A DNA stretch of 64,000 bases from Mycobacterium sp. 1081908.1. GTDB lineage: Bacteria; Actinomycetota; Actinomycetes; Mycobacteriales; Mycobacteriaceae. Under the pieces are notes generated by a model. It made no database searches, had not been told where the DNA came from, and saw only the letters and a program-made list of their open reading frames with translations. Every line of letters begins with the position of its first letter. Position 1 is the first letter of the stretch. This document shows positions 1 to 9,778 of the stretch, piece after piece. The position numbers and the translations under genes were made by a program. The stretch is from assembly GCF_001673535.1 (NCBI RefSeq), contig NZ_LZLY01000057.1:24766-88765 (forward strand), given 5' to 3'.

Positions 1-240
1 CGGGACGAAGAGGCGTTCGACCATCCGGAGCGTTTCGATCTGAGCCGGAACCCCAACCCTCACGTCGGCTTTGGCGGGGGCGGGCTGCACTTCTGCCTCG
101 GTGCCCACGTGGCCCGGGCGCAACTGCGGGCAGTGTTCGGTGAGTTGCTGCGCCAGTTGCCGGACATCCAGGCGGGCGAGCCGACCTACGTGGCGGGCAA
201 CTTTGTCCACGCCGTCCGCAGCATGCCGTGCACGTTCTAG
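1..240 (+). CDS. Cytochrome P450, C-terminal fragment
   Basis: Frame 1 is open from the window edge to a TAG at 238-240 (79 residues). It contains the P450 haem-binding loop [16 protein letters not shown], with the axial cysteine codon at 94-96. The preceding [16 protein letters not shown] is the usual segment before that loop. This is the haem-proximal end of a monooxygenase; the substrate cannot be inferred because the I-helix and substrate-recognition regions lie outside the window. Its stop overlaps the stop of the convergent sirtuin gene by three bases. Confidence 0.93.
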   Translation, partial: RDEEAFDHPERFDLSRNPNPHVGFGGGGLHFCLGAHVARAQLRAVFGELLRQLPDIQAGEPTYVAGNFVHAVRSMPCTF

Positions 241-1085
241 CGCGCCGCCGTCGGGGACAACTCGTCGACTAGCAACGTCAACAGCTCGGAGCACCCGCCG
301 TCGACCTTCACGGTGGCCAGGTCGTCGCCGCGGGTTGGGCCGCGGTTGACGATGGCGATCGGGATGCCCAGCGCGGCGGCGTGGCGCACGAACCGGTAGC
401 CGGAGAACACCGTCAGCGACGAGCCGGCGACCAGTAGCGCGTCCGCCTCGTCGATCAACGAATATGCCTTAGTGACAACGTCTTTGGGGACGCTCTCGCC
501 GAAGTAGACGATGTCGGGCTTGAGCATGCCGCCGCAGCGCGGGCAGTCGAGGTAGCGGAACGACGCGGTGTCGGCGACGACGGCGTCGGCGTCGGGGGCC
601 ACCGCCAGCCCGCCCACCGCCTCGGCGCGCTCGACGAACCCCGGGTTGAGCGCCTCGAGTTGTTCGGCGAGCGCGGCGCGGCTCATCCCGTACCGGCAAC
701 TCAGGCAGACCACCCGCGCGTAGGTGCCGTGCAGGTTGACGACGTTTCGGCTGCCGGCCTTGGTGTGCAGCAGGTCGACGTTCTGGGTGATCACCCCGGT
801 CACCACCGCGGCGCGCTCGAGCGCGGCCAGCGCGCGGTGCCCGGCGTTGGGTGCGGTGTCGTCCATGTGCCGCCACCCGACGTGGTTGCGCGCCCAGTAC
901 CGCTGCCGGAACAGCGGATCCGAGGTGAACTGGCCGATGGTCATGGGGTTGCTCGGCGGCGAATCGGGGCCGCGGTAGTCGGGGATGCCCGAGTCGGTGG
1001 ACATCCCGGCACCGGTCAGGACCGCGACCCGGCGGCCGGCGAGCAGCACGACGAGTTCCGGCGATTCCGCGCGGCTGGGGGTCAC
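237..1085 (-). CDS. Sir2-family NAD-dependent protein deacylase (class II/SIRT4-like)
   Basis: A 282-residue sirtuin. It has the NAD-binding [15 protein letters not shown] (residues 25-39), TQNVD (100-104), the catalytic His119 in NLHG, four zinc-ligand cysteines (C127, C130, C181, C184) and the GSSL motif near 221. Sirtuins remove acyl groups from lysines while splitting NAD to nicotinamide and O-acyl-ADP-ribose. The [15 protein letters not shown] form resembles class II sirtuins more than the short CobB type (inference from motif memory). It lies 18 bases downstream of an isochorismatase-family gene on the same strand, probably one transcript, and both are divergent from nadE, so NAD turnover links the neighbourhood. 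Confidence 0.9.
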   Translation of the reverse strand: MTPSRAESPELVVLLAGRRVAVLTGAGMSTDSGIPDYRGPDSPPSNPMTIGQFTSDPLFRQRYWARNHVGWRHMDDTAPNAGHRALAALERAAVVTGVITQNVDLLHTKAGSRNVVNLHGTYARVVCLSCRYGMSRAALAEQLEALNPGFVERAEAVGGLAVAPDADAVVADTASFRYLDCPRCGGMLKPDIVYFGESVPKDVVTKAYSLIDEADALLVAGSSLTVFSGYRFVRHAAALGIPIAIVNRGPTRGDDLATVKVDGGCSELLTLLVDELSPTAAR

Positions 1086-1103
1086 CCGTTCGAGGGTACC
1101 GAG

Positions 1104-1643
<540 letters not shown>

Positions 1644-1702
1644 GCCGTTGGGGATACCCGGCGGCGACGAGTCGACAACCGTCGGAGGACAATGGGAGGG
1701 TC

Positions 1703-3745
1703 ATGGACTTTTACAACGCCTACCATCAGGGCTTTGTCCGCGTCGCGGCCTGCACGCAGCACACCGAGCTCGGCGATCCGGCGGCCAACGCCGAGTCGGT
1801 GCTGCGGTTGGCCGGCCAATGCCATGACGACGGCGTCGCCGTGGCCGTCTTCCCGGAGCTGACCCTGTCGGGGTACTCCATCGAGGACATCGTCCTGCAG
1901 GACCTCCTGCTCGACGACGTCGAAGCCGCCGTCAAGGACGTCGTCACCGGGTCGGCCGACCTGCTGCCCGTGTTGGTCGTCGGCGCCCCGCTGCGCTACC
2001 GGCATCGCATCTACAACACCGCGGTGGTCATCCACCGCGGCGAGGTGCTCGGCGTCGCGCCCAAGTCGTACCTGCCCACCTATCGCGAGTTCTACGAGCG
2101 CCGCCAGATCGCGCCCGGCAACGACGAGCGCGGCACCATCCGCATCGGCGACCTCGATGCCCCGTTCGGTCCCGATCTGCTGTTCGCCGCGTCCGATCTG
2201 CCGGGCTTGGTGTTGCACGTCGAAATCTGCGAGGACATGTTCGTCCCGATCCCACCCAGCGCCGAGGCGGCGCTGGCGGGGGCGACGGTGCTGGCCAATC
2301 TCTCCGGGAGCCCGATCACGATCGGGCGCGCCGAGGACCGGTGCCTGCTGGCGCGCTCGGCGTCGTCGCGGTGCCTGGCCGCCTACGTGTACGCCGCCGC
2401 GGGGGAGGGCGAATCGACGACCGACCTGGCCTGGGACGGCCAGACCATGGTCTGGGAGAACGGCGTGCTGCTCGCCTCCTCCGAGCGCTTCCCCAAGGGG
2501 GAGCGCCGCAGCGTCGCCGACGTCGACCTCGAGCTGCTCCGCTCGGAACGGCTGCGGATGGGCACCTTCGACGACAACCGGCGCCACCACCGGACGACGG
2601 CGGAGTCGTTCCGGCGCATCGAGTTCCGGCTCGATCCTCCCGCGGGTGACATCGGACTGCGCCGCGAGATCGAGCGCTTCCCGTTCGTGCCGGCCGATCC
2701 GCAACGGCTGGAACAGGATTGCTACGAGGCCTACAACATTCAGGTCTCGGGGCTCGAGCAGCGGCTGCGCGCGCTGGACTATCCGAAGGTGGTCATCGGG
2801 ATTTCCGGTGGACTGGATTCGACCCACGCGCTGATCGTGGCCGCCCGCGCGATGGACCGCGAGGAACGGCCGCGCAGCGACATCCTGGCGTTCACGCTGC
2901 CCGGCTTCGCGACCGGAGATCGCACCAAGCGCAACGCGATCGAGCTGTGCCGCGCGCTGGGTGTCACCTTCTCCGAGATCGACATCACCGAGACCGCGCA
3001 GCTGATGCTCAAGGAGATCGACCACCCGTTCTCGCGCGGCGAGAAGGTCTACGACGTCACCTTCGAGAACGTCCAGGCCGGACTGCGCACCGATTACCTG
3101 TTCCGGCTGGCCAACCAGCGCGGCGGGATCGTGCTGGGCACCGGTGACCTCTCGGAGCTGGGGTTGGGCTGGTCGACGTACGGGGTCGGCGACCAGATGT
3201 CGCACTACAACGTCAACGGCGGGGTCCCCAAGACGCTGATCCAGCACCTGATCCGGTGGGTGATTTCGTCGGGCCAGTTCGAATCCGACGTGTGCGAGGT
3301 GCTGCAGTCGGTGTTGGACACCGAGATCACGCCGGAGCTCGTTCCGAGCGGCGAGGAGGAAGAGCTGCAGAGCAGCGAGGCCAAGGTCGGCCCCTTTGCC
3401 CTGCAGGACTTCTCGCTGTTCCATGTGCTGCGGTTCGGGTTCCGGCCGTCGAAGATCGCGTTCCTGGCGTGGCACGCGTGGAGCGACCCCGAGCAGGGCA
3501 ACTGGCCGACGGGATTCCCCGAGGACAAGCGACCGTCGTACTCGCTCAAGGAGATCCGGCACTGGCTGGGAGTGTTCGTGCAGCGGTTCTACTCGTTCAG
3601 CCAGTTCAAGCGCTCGGCCCTGCCCAACGGCCCCAAGGTGTCACATGGCGGCGCGCTGTCGCCGCGCGGCGACTGGCGCGCCCCCTCGGACATGTCGGCG
3701 CGGATCTGGCTCGACGAGATCGAGCGCGAGGTGCCGGAGGACTAG
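1703..3745 (+). CDS. nadE: Glutamine-dependent NAD+ synthetase
   Basis: A 680-residue two-domain enzyme. The N-terminal nitrilase-type glutaminase carries the triad Glu52 (FPELTLSGY), Lys121 ([11 protein letters not shown]) and Cys176 (VEICEDMF), numbered as in the M. tuberculosis enzyme. The C-terminal synthetase has the pyrophosphate loop [11 protein letters not shown] from about residue 365. It makes NAD from deamido-NAD, ATP and glutamine-derived ammonia, the last step of both de novo and salvage routes, in the cytoplasm. Length matches the mycobacterial enzyme (about 679). It is preceded by GGAGG at 1684-1688 and starts with ATG. Confidence 0.98.
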   Translation: MDFYNAYHQGFVRVAACTQHTELGDPAANAESVLRLAGQCHDDGVAVAVFPELTLSGYSIEDIVLQDLLLDDVEAAVKDVVTGSADLLPVLVVGAPLRYRHRIYNTAVVIHRGEVLGVAPKSYLPTYREFYERRQIAPGNDERGTIRIGDLDAPFGPDLLFAASDLPGLVLHVEICEDMFVPIPPSAEAALAGATVLANLSGSPITIGRAEDRCLLARSASSRCLAAYVYAAAGEGESTTDLAWDGQTMVWENGVLLASSERFPKGERRSVADVDLELLRSERLRMGTFDDNRRHHRTTAESFRRIEFRLDPPAGDIGLRREIERFPFVPADPQRLEQDCYEAYNIQVSGLEQRLRALDYPKVVIGISGGLDSTHALIVAARAMDREERPRSDILAFTLPGFATGDRTKRNAIELCRALGVTFSEIDITETAQLMLKEIDHPFSRGEKVYDVTFENVQAGLRTDYLFRLANQRGGIVLGTGDLSELGLGWSTYGVGDQMSHYNVNGGVPKTLIQHLIRWVISSGQFESDVCEVLQSVLDTEITPELVPSGEEEELQSSEAKVGPFALQDFSLFHVLRFGFRPSKIAFLAWHAWSDPEQGNWPTGFPEDKRPSYSLKEIRHWLGVFVQRFYSFSQFKRSALPNGPKVSHGGALSPRGDWRAPSDMSARIWLDEIEREVPED

Positions 3746-3761
3746 GCAGGGCCGGACGCGG

Positions 3762-4169
3762 TTACGCCTTCGCGCGGCGCCAGCCTTGGTATTGCAGTTC
3801 CGCGAACAGCAGCGTGTAGGCGCCGGCCGCCAGGTTCAACACGATGCCGGCCGAGGTCAACGGGAAGACATCCGCGAGCACGAGTACGACGGCGGCCACC
3901 GTGTACAACAGATTGGCGATGATGACTCCCATGCCGGCGCGGCGTACCGCCGGCAAGGCGGCCAGCCCGAACACGACCACCCCGTAGGCGATCAAGAACG
4001 CGGCCATGCCGTACTCGAACGCCTTCGTGGTGCCCGAGAGTTCGGCGAGCCAGCCGGCCACCGGGATGCCGGCCACGCCGACCAGTCCGCTGATGGCGGC
4101 GTCGGCACGCATGGTGAAGCGAAGCAACCCGTCGCGAGTTGCTGTGCGGTCAATGGTGGTGGCGGACAT
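3762..4169 (-). CDS. Small four-helix membrane protein, unknown function
   Basis: A 135-residue hydrophobic protein. The frame opens further upstream, but the ATG at 4169 (MSATTIDRTATRDG) is preferred because AAAGGA lies five bases before it and the upstream extension is not membrane-protein-like. About four transmembrane segments follow, roughly residues 28-45, 55-73, 80-97 and 105-122, with an arginine between segments and a short basic C-terminus (GWRRAKA). No catalytic motif is recognised. It ends 16 bases beyond the convergent nadE stop and sits downstream of the methyltransferase-like gene on the same strand. Confidence 0.7.
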   Translation of the reverse strand: MSATTIDRTATRDGLLRFTMRADAAISGLVGVAGIPVAGWLAELSGTTKAFEYGMAAFLIAYGVVVFGLAALPAVRRAGMGVIIANLLYTVAAVVLVLADVFPLTSAGIVLNLAAGAYTLLFAELQYQGWRRAKA

Positions 4170-4346
4170 TGGTTTCCTTTCTCGAAGGTTGACACCGGTC
4201 AGGCTGCTCGGAAACCACTGCCAAATCGACGTCACGCGCTGCCAGCTACTGCCAACCGCAGGTCAGCGCCGGGTGGGATGTGCCGACAAAGTCGTAACGC
4301 GCAGCTGCTGGACACCCCGATCGGCGCCGCCCTGCTCCGCGCCGCG

Positions 4347-4988
4347 TTAACGAACGAGCCCGACCCCCGGCACGAATCGACCCACCCTGGCGGCGTAGGC
4401 GCGATAGGCGTCGCCGTGCGTCCGCAGCAGGTACGGCTCCTCGACGCGCCGGACCTGGACCTCGATCGTGGCGATCAGCAGGATAAGACCCGCCAACGCA
4501 ACGACATTGGGCGTCACCAGCGCGATTCCGAAGCCGAAGGTGAACATCGCGGTATAGATCGGGTTGCGGATGCGGCCGAACACGCCGGTGTGCACCAGCG
4601 TCGTGGTCTCCCTCGGGTCCACCCCGATCCGCCAGGAATCACCCATCTCGAGTTGCGCGTACACCGTCGCGGCGATGCCGGCCGTTGCCACCACGATGCC
4701 CACGGCCTGGATCCACGCCTCGTCCAGCACGCCGACGGGCTCAACGACCCTGGCCTCCTGCAGGATTGGGGCGCAGAGCGCCACCGCGAGCGCGACCACG
4801 AAGCCGACCCCGGCCAGGCGTTCCAGTGCGCCACCGGTACGGATGCCGCGAAAGCCGGTCGAGCCGGTCCGCCGATACTGCAGCCAACTGCGCCAGCCGA
4901 ATCCGAGCAGTCCGAATATCGCGAAGAGCACCAAGGCCATGTCGGCGGCGGCTGTCGCCGGCATGCAGGCTCCCATGACCGCAGGCAT
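4347..4988 (-). CDS. Isoprenylcysteine carboxyl methyltransferase-like integral membrane protein
   Basis: A 213-residue multi-span protein whose C-terminal half has the phospholipid/isoprenylcysteine methyltransferase signature: GVFGRIRNPIYTAMF, then a hydrophobic pair, then VEEPYLLRTHGDAYRAYAARV and GRFVP. In this family the RNP(I/M)Y and EE..L....G..Y..Y blocks form the S-adenosylmethionine site. The substrate in bacteria is usually unknown; a lipid or small-molecule methyl acceptor is possible. It corresponds in position to Rv2437 (recalled). The first ATG at 4988 is kept; later ATGs at 4973 and 4964 are alternatives. Confidence 0.75.
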   Translation of the reverse strand: MPAVMGACMPATAAADMALVLFAIFGLLGFGWRSWLQYRRTGSTGFRGIRTGGALERLAGVGFVVALAVALCAPILQEARVVEPVGVLDEAWIQAVGIVVATAGIAATVYAQLEMGDSWRIGVDPRETTTLVHTGVFGRIRNPIYTAMFTFGFGIALVTPNVVALAGLILLIATIEVQVRRVEEPYLLRTHGDAYRAYAARVGRFVPGVGLVR

Positions 4989-5003
4989 CGCAGCGAGGGT
5001 ACC

Positions 5004-5909
5004 TCAATCGCTTTGGTCGGGAAAAGCGTCCCGCACCGCGGTGTCGATCGCGTCCGCGCCCGGGGCGCAGTCGCCGGCGCCGGCAACCACGGTCGCCAGC
5101 GCGCCCGCGGCGCAGGCACGCCGCAGCGCGGCCAGCCGCTCGGCCCCGGAAGCCGGGTTGGCACCGTCGCCGCGCGGCCAGCTCGCGGCCAGCACCCCGG
5201 CGAACACGTCGCCCGCGCCGGTGGTGTCAACGGCTTCGACCGCCGGCGCCGGTACGACGAAATCGCCGTCTTCCCCGACATAGCGCGCGCCGCGCGCACC
5301 CAGGGTGATCGCCAAGTGGGCCGCCCGCCACGGCCAGGATTGGGCCTCGGCTTCGTTGGCGATCACCACGTCCGCAGTAGCCGCGAGCTCGGCCAATCGG
5401 CTTGGGTCCCGGCCCGCGGGTGAGGCGTTGACGATGACCGCCGCCCCCGCCGAGCGGGCTTCGCGCGCCGCCGCCACCGCCGTCGGCACCGGAATCTCCA
5501 ACTGCGTCAAAAGCACGTCGCAGGTGGCGATCGCCCGGCACGCGTGGACGGCGGCCGGGGTCAACCGCCCGTTGGCGCCCGGCGCGACGACGATGGTGTT
5601 CTCGGCGCGGGAGTCGACCACGATGACGGCCGTGCCGCTCGGCCCCGTAACCTCGATCGCCCCGTCCAGCCCAACGCCGTTGGCCCGCAGGTGGGCCCGC
5701 AACGCCGCCGCGGCCGCGTCGTCGCCGAGCGCGCCCACGAACTGCACGCGCGCGCCCGCGCGCGCCGCCGCCACGGCCTGGTTGGCGCCCTTGCCGCCGG
5801 GCGAGGAGGTCAGCGACGAGGCCAACACCGTCTGACCCGGCCGCGGCAGGGCGTCGACGTCGAACGTCAGGTCCATGTTCACGCTGCCGACAACACAGAC
5901 CCGCGCCAT
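5004..5909 (-). CDS. rbsK: Ribokinase (PfkB family)
   Basis: A 301-residue PfkB carbohydrate kinase. The N-terminus MARVCVVGSVNMDLTFDVD is the sugar-binding start of the family, GGKGANQAVAAARAG is the first PfkB signature, and VDTTGAGDVFAGVLA is the second, containing the catalytic Asp. It phosphorylates ribose at O5 for entry to the pentose phosphate pathway. The frame opens 22 codons upstream, but homologues begin at the ATG at 5909, so that start is used. It is divergent from the cyclase gene across about 200 bases and ends 15 bases from the methyltransferase-like gene. Confidence 0.93.
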   Translation of the reverse strand: MARVCVVGSVNMDLTFDVDALPRPGQTVLASSLTSSPGGKGANQAVAAARAGARVQFVGALGDDAAAAALRAHLRANGVGLDGAIEVTGPSGTAVIVVDSRAENTIVVAPGANGRLTPAAVHACRAIATCDVLLTQLEIPVPTAVAAAREARSAGAAVIVNASPAGRDPSRLAELAATADVVIANEAEAQSWPWRAAHLAITLGARGARYVGEDGDFVVPAPAVEAVDTTGAGDVFAGVLAASWPRGDGANPASGAERLAALRRACAAGALATVVAGAGDCAPGADAIDTAVRDAFPDQSD

Positions 5910-6109
5910 GATGCCGACGTTAGTCGGGCCGCAATTCGGACGGGCGACGCCCGCCGGGAACCGCAATACGACCATTTCTGGCCGAACCCCAAGCCGGGTT
6001 GGGCATTTTGCCGCTGATCCTTCGCGGCATTCGCCAATATCGTGATCTCCGCGCGTTAGTCTGCTGCGTGATCGGTGCTTAATCCGGTCGGAAGGAGGGG
6101 GAAAGGCGA

Positions 6110-8329
6110 ATGACGTTGACCGAGCCGAAAATGGCCGAACCGGCGTCGGAAAACACGCCGGAAACCGCCCCTGAATCCGGGTCGCCCGAAAGGCCGCGCC
6201 GGGGTGCGCGCCGGCCGCTGGTGTGGCACCGCTTCCGCTTCGGCATCCAGTCCAAGATCCTCATCGCGATGCTCCTGTCGGGCATCCTCGGCGTGTCGGT
6301 GATCGGGCTCATCGGAGCCATATCCGGCCGCAACGCGCTGCGACAGGTCGAGTCCGAGCGGCTGATCGAGTTGCGCGAGTCGCAGAAGAGGCAGGTCCAA
6401 GCGCTGTTCCGGGAGGTGACGAATTCCCTGATCGTCTACAGCAGCGGATTCAGCATCAACGAGGCCACCGCGGCGTTGACGGCGGGCTTCAACCAATTGG
6501 GAAGTTCCACGATCACCCCCGCCCAGCAGCAGGAGCTGGTCAACTACTACCAGAATCAGATGATCGCGCCGATCAAACGGATCAACGGCAACGACATCGA
6601 CCTCAACGCGGTGCTGCCGACGTCCCCGTCGCAGAAATACGTGCAGGCGTATTACACCGCGCCCCCGAGGCCGACCGCCGACTCGTTGCCCGTCGAGGAC
6701 GCCGGCGACGGCAGCGCATGGTCGGCGGCCAACGCGCGCTTCGATTTCTACATGCGCTCCATCGTCACCCGCTTCGATTATCGCGACGCGCTGCTGCTCG
6801 ACATGCAGGGCAACGTCGTCTACTCGGTCCGGAAGGGCCCCGACCTCGGGACCAACATCCTCACCGGGCCCTACCGCGAATCGAAGCTGCACGACGCGTA
6901 CGACAAGGCGCTGCGCTCCAACGACGTGGATTTCGTCTGGATCACCGACTTTCAGCCGTATCAGCCGGCGCTCGACGCGCCCACGGCGTGGGTGGTCTCG
7001 CCGGTCGGCATGAACGGCAAGATGGACGGGGTCATGGCCCTTCCGGTACCGATCGGCAAGATCAACGACATCATGACCGCCAACAAGCACTGGCAAGCCG
7101 CCGGCATGGGCACCGCGACCGAGACCTATCTCGCCGGCGCCGACGGCCTGATGCGTTCGGACTCACGGGAATTCCTGGAGAACCCACAGGAATACAAGCG
7201 GGACGCCATCGCCGCCGGCACGGCACCCGACGTCGTGGAAAAGGCGATCCGGCTGGGCGGCACGACGCTGGTGCAGCCCGTCGACACCGCGGGTCTTCGC
7301 GCCGCCAAGCGCGGGGAGTCCGGCACCGTGAGCTCCGTCGATTACACCGGCAACAAGGAATTGGAAGCCTATGCCCCCCTGGACATTCCCAATTCCGACC
7401 TGCACTGGTCGATCCTGGCCACGCGGGACGACTCGGACGCATTTGCGCGGCTGGGCAGGTTCAGCAAGACACTCGTGATCGCGGTCACCGCGCTGGTGTT
7501 CGTGATCAGCGTCGCCTCGATGCTGATCGCGGGGACGGCGATGCGGCCGGTCCGGCGGCTGGAGGAGGGCACCCGCAAGATCAGCTCCGGCGACTACGAC
7601 GTCAACATTCCGGTGCTGGCCCGCGACGAAATCGGCGATCTCACCGCGGCTTTCAACGAGATGAGCCGTAACCTCGCGATCAAGGAAGAGCTGCTCAACG
7701 AGCAGCGCAACGAAAACAACCGCCTCCTGCTGGCGTTGATGCCGGAGTCGATCGTCCAGCGGTATCGCGAGGGCGAGGCGACCATCGCCCAGAAGCACCA
7801 GGACGTCGCGATCATCTTTGCCGACATCGCTGGGCTGGACGAGCTTTCCAACGATCTTTCCGGCGACGAACTGGTAGGGATCGTCGACGAGCTGTTCAGG
7901 CAATTCGATTCGGCCGCGGAAACCCTTGGCGTCGAACGGATCCGGACATTCCACAACGGTTACCTCGCCACCTGCGGGGTGATCACGCCGCGGTTGGACA
8001 GCATTCACCGAACCGTTGATTTCGCCGTCGAGATGCGCCGCATCATCGAGCGGTTCAACAGCCAGACCGGCCACGAGTTGGGCCTTCGGGTCGGCATCAA
8101 CACCGGCAACGTCATCAGCGGGCTGGTGGGCCGATCGAGCCTCGTCTACGACATGTGGGGCGCCGCGGTGAGCCTGGCCTCCCAGATGCACAGGGGCGCA
8201 CCGCAACCCGGCATCTACGTCAGCACACCGGTGTACGAAGCGATGCGCGATGTGCGGCAGTTCACGCCCGCGGGCACCATCTCGGTGGGCGGAACCGAGC
8301 AGGCCATGTACCGGTTGTCGGAGCGATGA
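6110..8329 (+). CDS. Membrane class III adenylate cyclase homologue with degenerate active site
   Basis: A 739-residue protein: basic cytoplasmic N-terminus, TM1 about 47-70, extracytoplasmic sensor about 75-450, TM2 about 455-477, HAMP about 478-530, and a C-terminal cyclase homology domain 563-735. Against the catalytic residues of Rv1625c-type cyclases, only the first metal Asp (D572) and the adenine-region Asp (D681 in YDMWG) are kept. The purine-specifying Lys is R612, the second metal Asp is N616, and the transition-state Asn and Arg are S688 and Q692. cAMP synthesis is therefore doubtful and the domain may be regulatory. It corresponds to Rv2435c. A strong GGAAGGAGG precedes the ATG. 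It overlaps the channel gene by ATGA, so the two are probably translationally coupled. Confidence 0.9.
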   Translation: MTLTEPKMAEPASENTPETAPESGSPERPRRGARRPLVWHRFRFGIQSKILIAMLLSGILGVSVIGLIGAISGRNALRQVESERLIELRESQKRQVQALFREVTNSLIVYSSGFSINEATAALTAGFNQLGSSTITPAQQQELVNYYQNQMIAPIKRINGNDIDLNAVLPTSPSQKYVQAYYTAPPRPTADSLPVEDAGDGSAWSAANARFDFYMRSIVTRFDYRDALLLDMQGNVVYSVRKGPDLGTNILTGPYRESKLHDAYDKALRSNDVDFVWITDFQPYQPALDAPTAWVVSPVGMNGKMDGVMALPVPIGKINDIMTANKHWQAAGMGTATETYLAGADGLMRSDSREFLENPQEYKRDAIAAGTAPDVVEKAIRLGGTTLVQPVDTAGLRAAKRGESGTVSSVDYTGNKELEAYAPLDIPNSDLHWSILATRDDSDAFARLGRFSKTLVIAVTALVFVISVASMLIAGTAMRPVRRLEEGTRKISSGDYDVNIPVLARDEIGDLTAAFNEMSRNLAIKEELLNEQRNENNRLLLALMPESIVQRYREGEATIAQKHQDVAIIFADIAGLDELSNDLSGDELVGIVDELFRQFDSAAETLGVERIRTFHNGYLATCGVITPRLDSIHRTVDFAVEMRRIIERFNSQTGHELGLRVGINTGNVISGLVGRSSLVYDMWGAAVSLASQMHRGAPQPGIYVSTPVYEAMRDVRQFTPAGTISVGGTEQAMYRLSER

Positions 8330-9732
8330 TGAACGCCTGGAACTCCTCGTGGTTCTACTGGGCGATCGGCATCGCGATCGGCTTCCCGGTCGGGCTGATA
8401 TTTCTGACTGAGCTGCACCACACGCTGGTCCGCCGGAACAGCCGCGTGGCCAGGCAGGTCGGCCTGCTGCGCAACTACCTGCTGCCCCTCGTCGCGCTCT
8501 TGCTGCTGCTCGTCAAGGCGTCACAGATTCCGGCCGGAGAGGTGCCGGTGCGGCTCCTCACCACGGTGTTCGGCTTTTTGGTGCTGGTGCTGATGCTGTC
8601 CGGGCTCAACGCCACCGTGTTCGAAGGCGCGCCCGAAGAGAGTTGGCGGGCGCGCATGCCGGCCATCTTCCTCGACGTCGCGCGGTTCGCGCTGATCGGC
8701 GTCGGGCTGGTTCTGATCCTGTCGTATATCTGGGGGGTCCGGGTCGGCGGCCTGTTCACCGCGCTGGGCGTCACGTCGGTCGTCATCGGCCTGATGCTGC
8801 AGAACTCCGTCGGCCAGATCGTGTCGGGCTTGTTCATGCTTTTCGAGCAGCCGTTCCGGATCAACGATTGGCTGGACACCGGCACGGCGCGGGGGCGCGT
8901 CATCGAGGTGAACTGGCGCGCCGTGCACATCGACACCGGCAGCGGAATGCGGGTCACACCGAACTCGGTGCTGGCCACGACGGCCTTCACCAACCTGAGC
9001 CGTCCGGCGGGCTCCCACAAACTGGCGATGACGACCACGTTTTCGCCCGCCGACCCGCCCGACCGGGTGTGCGCCATGCTGTCGCGCGTCGCCCTCGGTC
9101 TGCCCCAGCTCAAGGCCGACGCGGTGCCGCGTTCGGTGCCCCTCGGCGGCGGCGAATACCGCACCTCCATCGGGCTGGCCTCACCCGCCGACGATGGTGC
9201 CGCCAAAGCCACCTTCCTGCGCTGGGTCTGGTACGCCGCGCGGCGGGAAGACCTGCACCTGGACAACAGCGACGACGACTACTCGAGCCCCGAACGGGTG
9301 GAGAAGGCGCTGCGCACGGTGGTGGCGCCGGCGTTGCGGCTGAACGCCGACGAACAGCGGTCGCTGCATTCGTGCGCGAAACTCGTGCGATACGGCGCCG
9401 ACGAAACCGTGGAGTACGCCGGTCAGATTCCGAGCGGAATGACGTTTCTGGTCGAGGGCCGCGTGCAGCTGACCGCCACGGCCGACGACGGGTCGATCGT
9501 GCCGATCAGCACGCTGCTCGAGGGCTCGTTCCTGGGGCTGACCGCGCTGACCCGCCAGCCGAACATGGCGAGCGCGTACGCGCTCGATGAGGTGACCGCG
9601 CTGGAGATCGATCGCGAACACATCGAGCACCTGGTGACGCGTGAACCGTTGCTGCTGCAGAACTTCGGCCACATCCTCGAAGAGCGGCAGAGCAAAGTGC
9701 GGCAGGCGCGGCGCGGCGAGCGGGTCGCGTGA
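8326..9732 (+). CDS. MscS-type mechanosensitive channel with C-terminal cyclic-nucleotide-binding-like domain
   Basis: 468 residues from the ATG at 8326 (a second ATG at 8329 is possible). Transmembrane segments lie at about 9-28, 46-64, 76-96 and 115-136; the pore-lining helix and MscS beta domain (GLMLQNSVGQIVSGLFMLFEQPF, first part at about 155-170) follow; the last 120 residues form a CRP-like beta roll. In the phosphate-binding cassette (402-418) the glycine G404 and serine S416 are kept, but the CRP Glu and Arg are replaced by L405 and A415. Canonical cNMP binding is therefore unlikely. It overlaps the degenerate cyclase gene by four bases. It is the Rv2434c counterpart and lies in the inner membrane. 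Confidence 0.92.
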   Translation: MMNAWNSSWFYWAIGIAIGFPVGLIFLTELHHTLVRRNSRVARQVGLLRNYLLPLVALLLLLVKASQIPAGEVPVRLLTTVFGFLVLVLMLSGLNATVFEGAPEESWRARMPAIFLDVARFALIGVGLVLILSYIWGVRVGGLFTALGVTSVVIGLMLQNSVGQIVSGLFMLFEQPFRINDWLDTGTARGRVIEVNWRAVHIDTGSGMRVTPNSVLATTAFTNLSRPAGSHKLAMTTTFSPADPPDRVCAMLSRVALGLPQLKADAVPRSVPLGGGEYRTSIGLASPADDGAAKATFLRWVWYAARREDLHLDNSDDDYSSPERVEKALRTVVAPALRLNADEQRSLHSCAKLVRYGADETVEYAGQIPSGMTFLVEGRVQLTATADDGSIVPISTLLEGSFLGLTALTRQPNMASAYALDEVTALEIDREHIEHLVTREPLLLQNFGHILEERQSKVRQARRGERVA

Positions 9733-9778
9733 GCCGCCCGCTCTGAACTGGCCCGCTAAGTACCGTTACCCTGGATAA

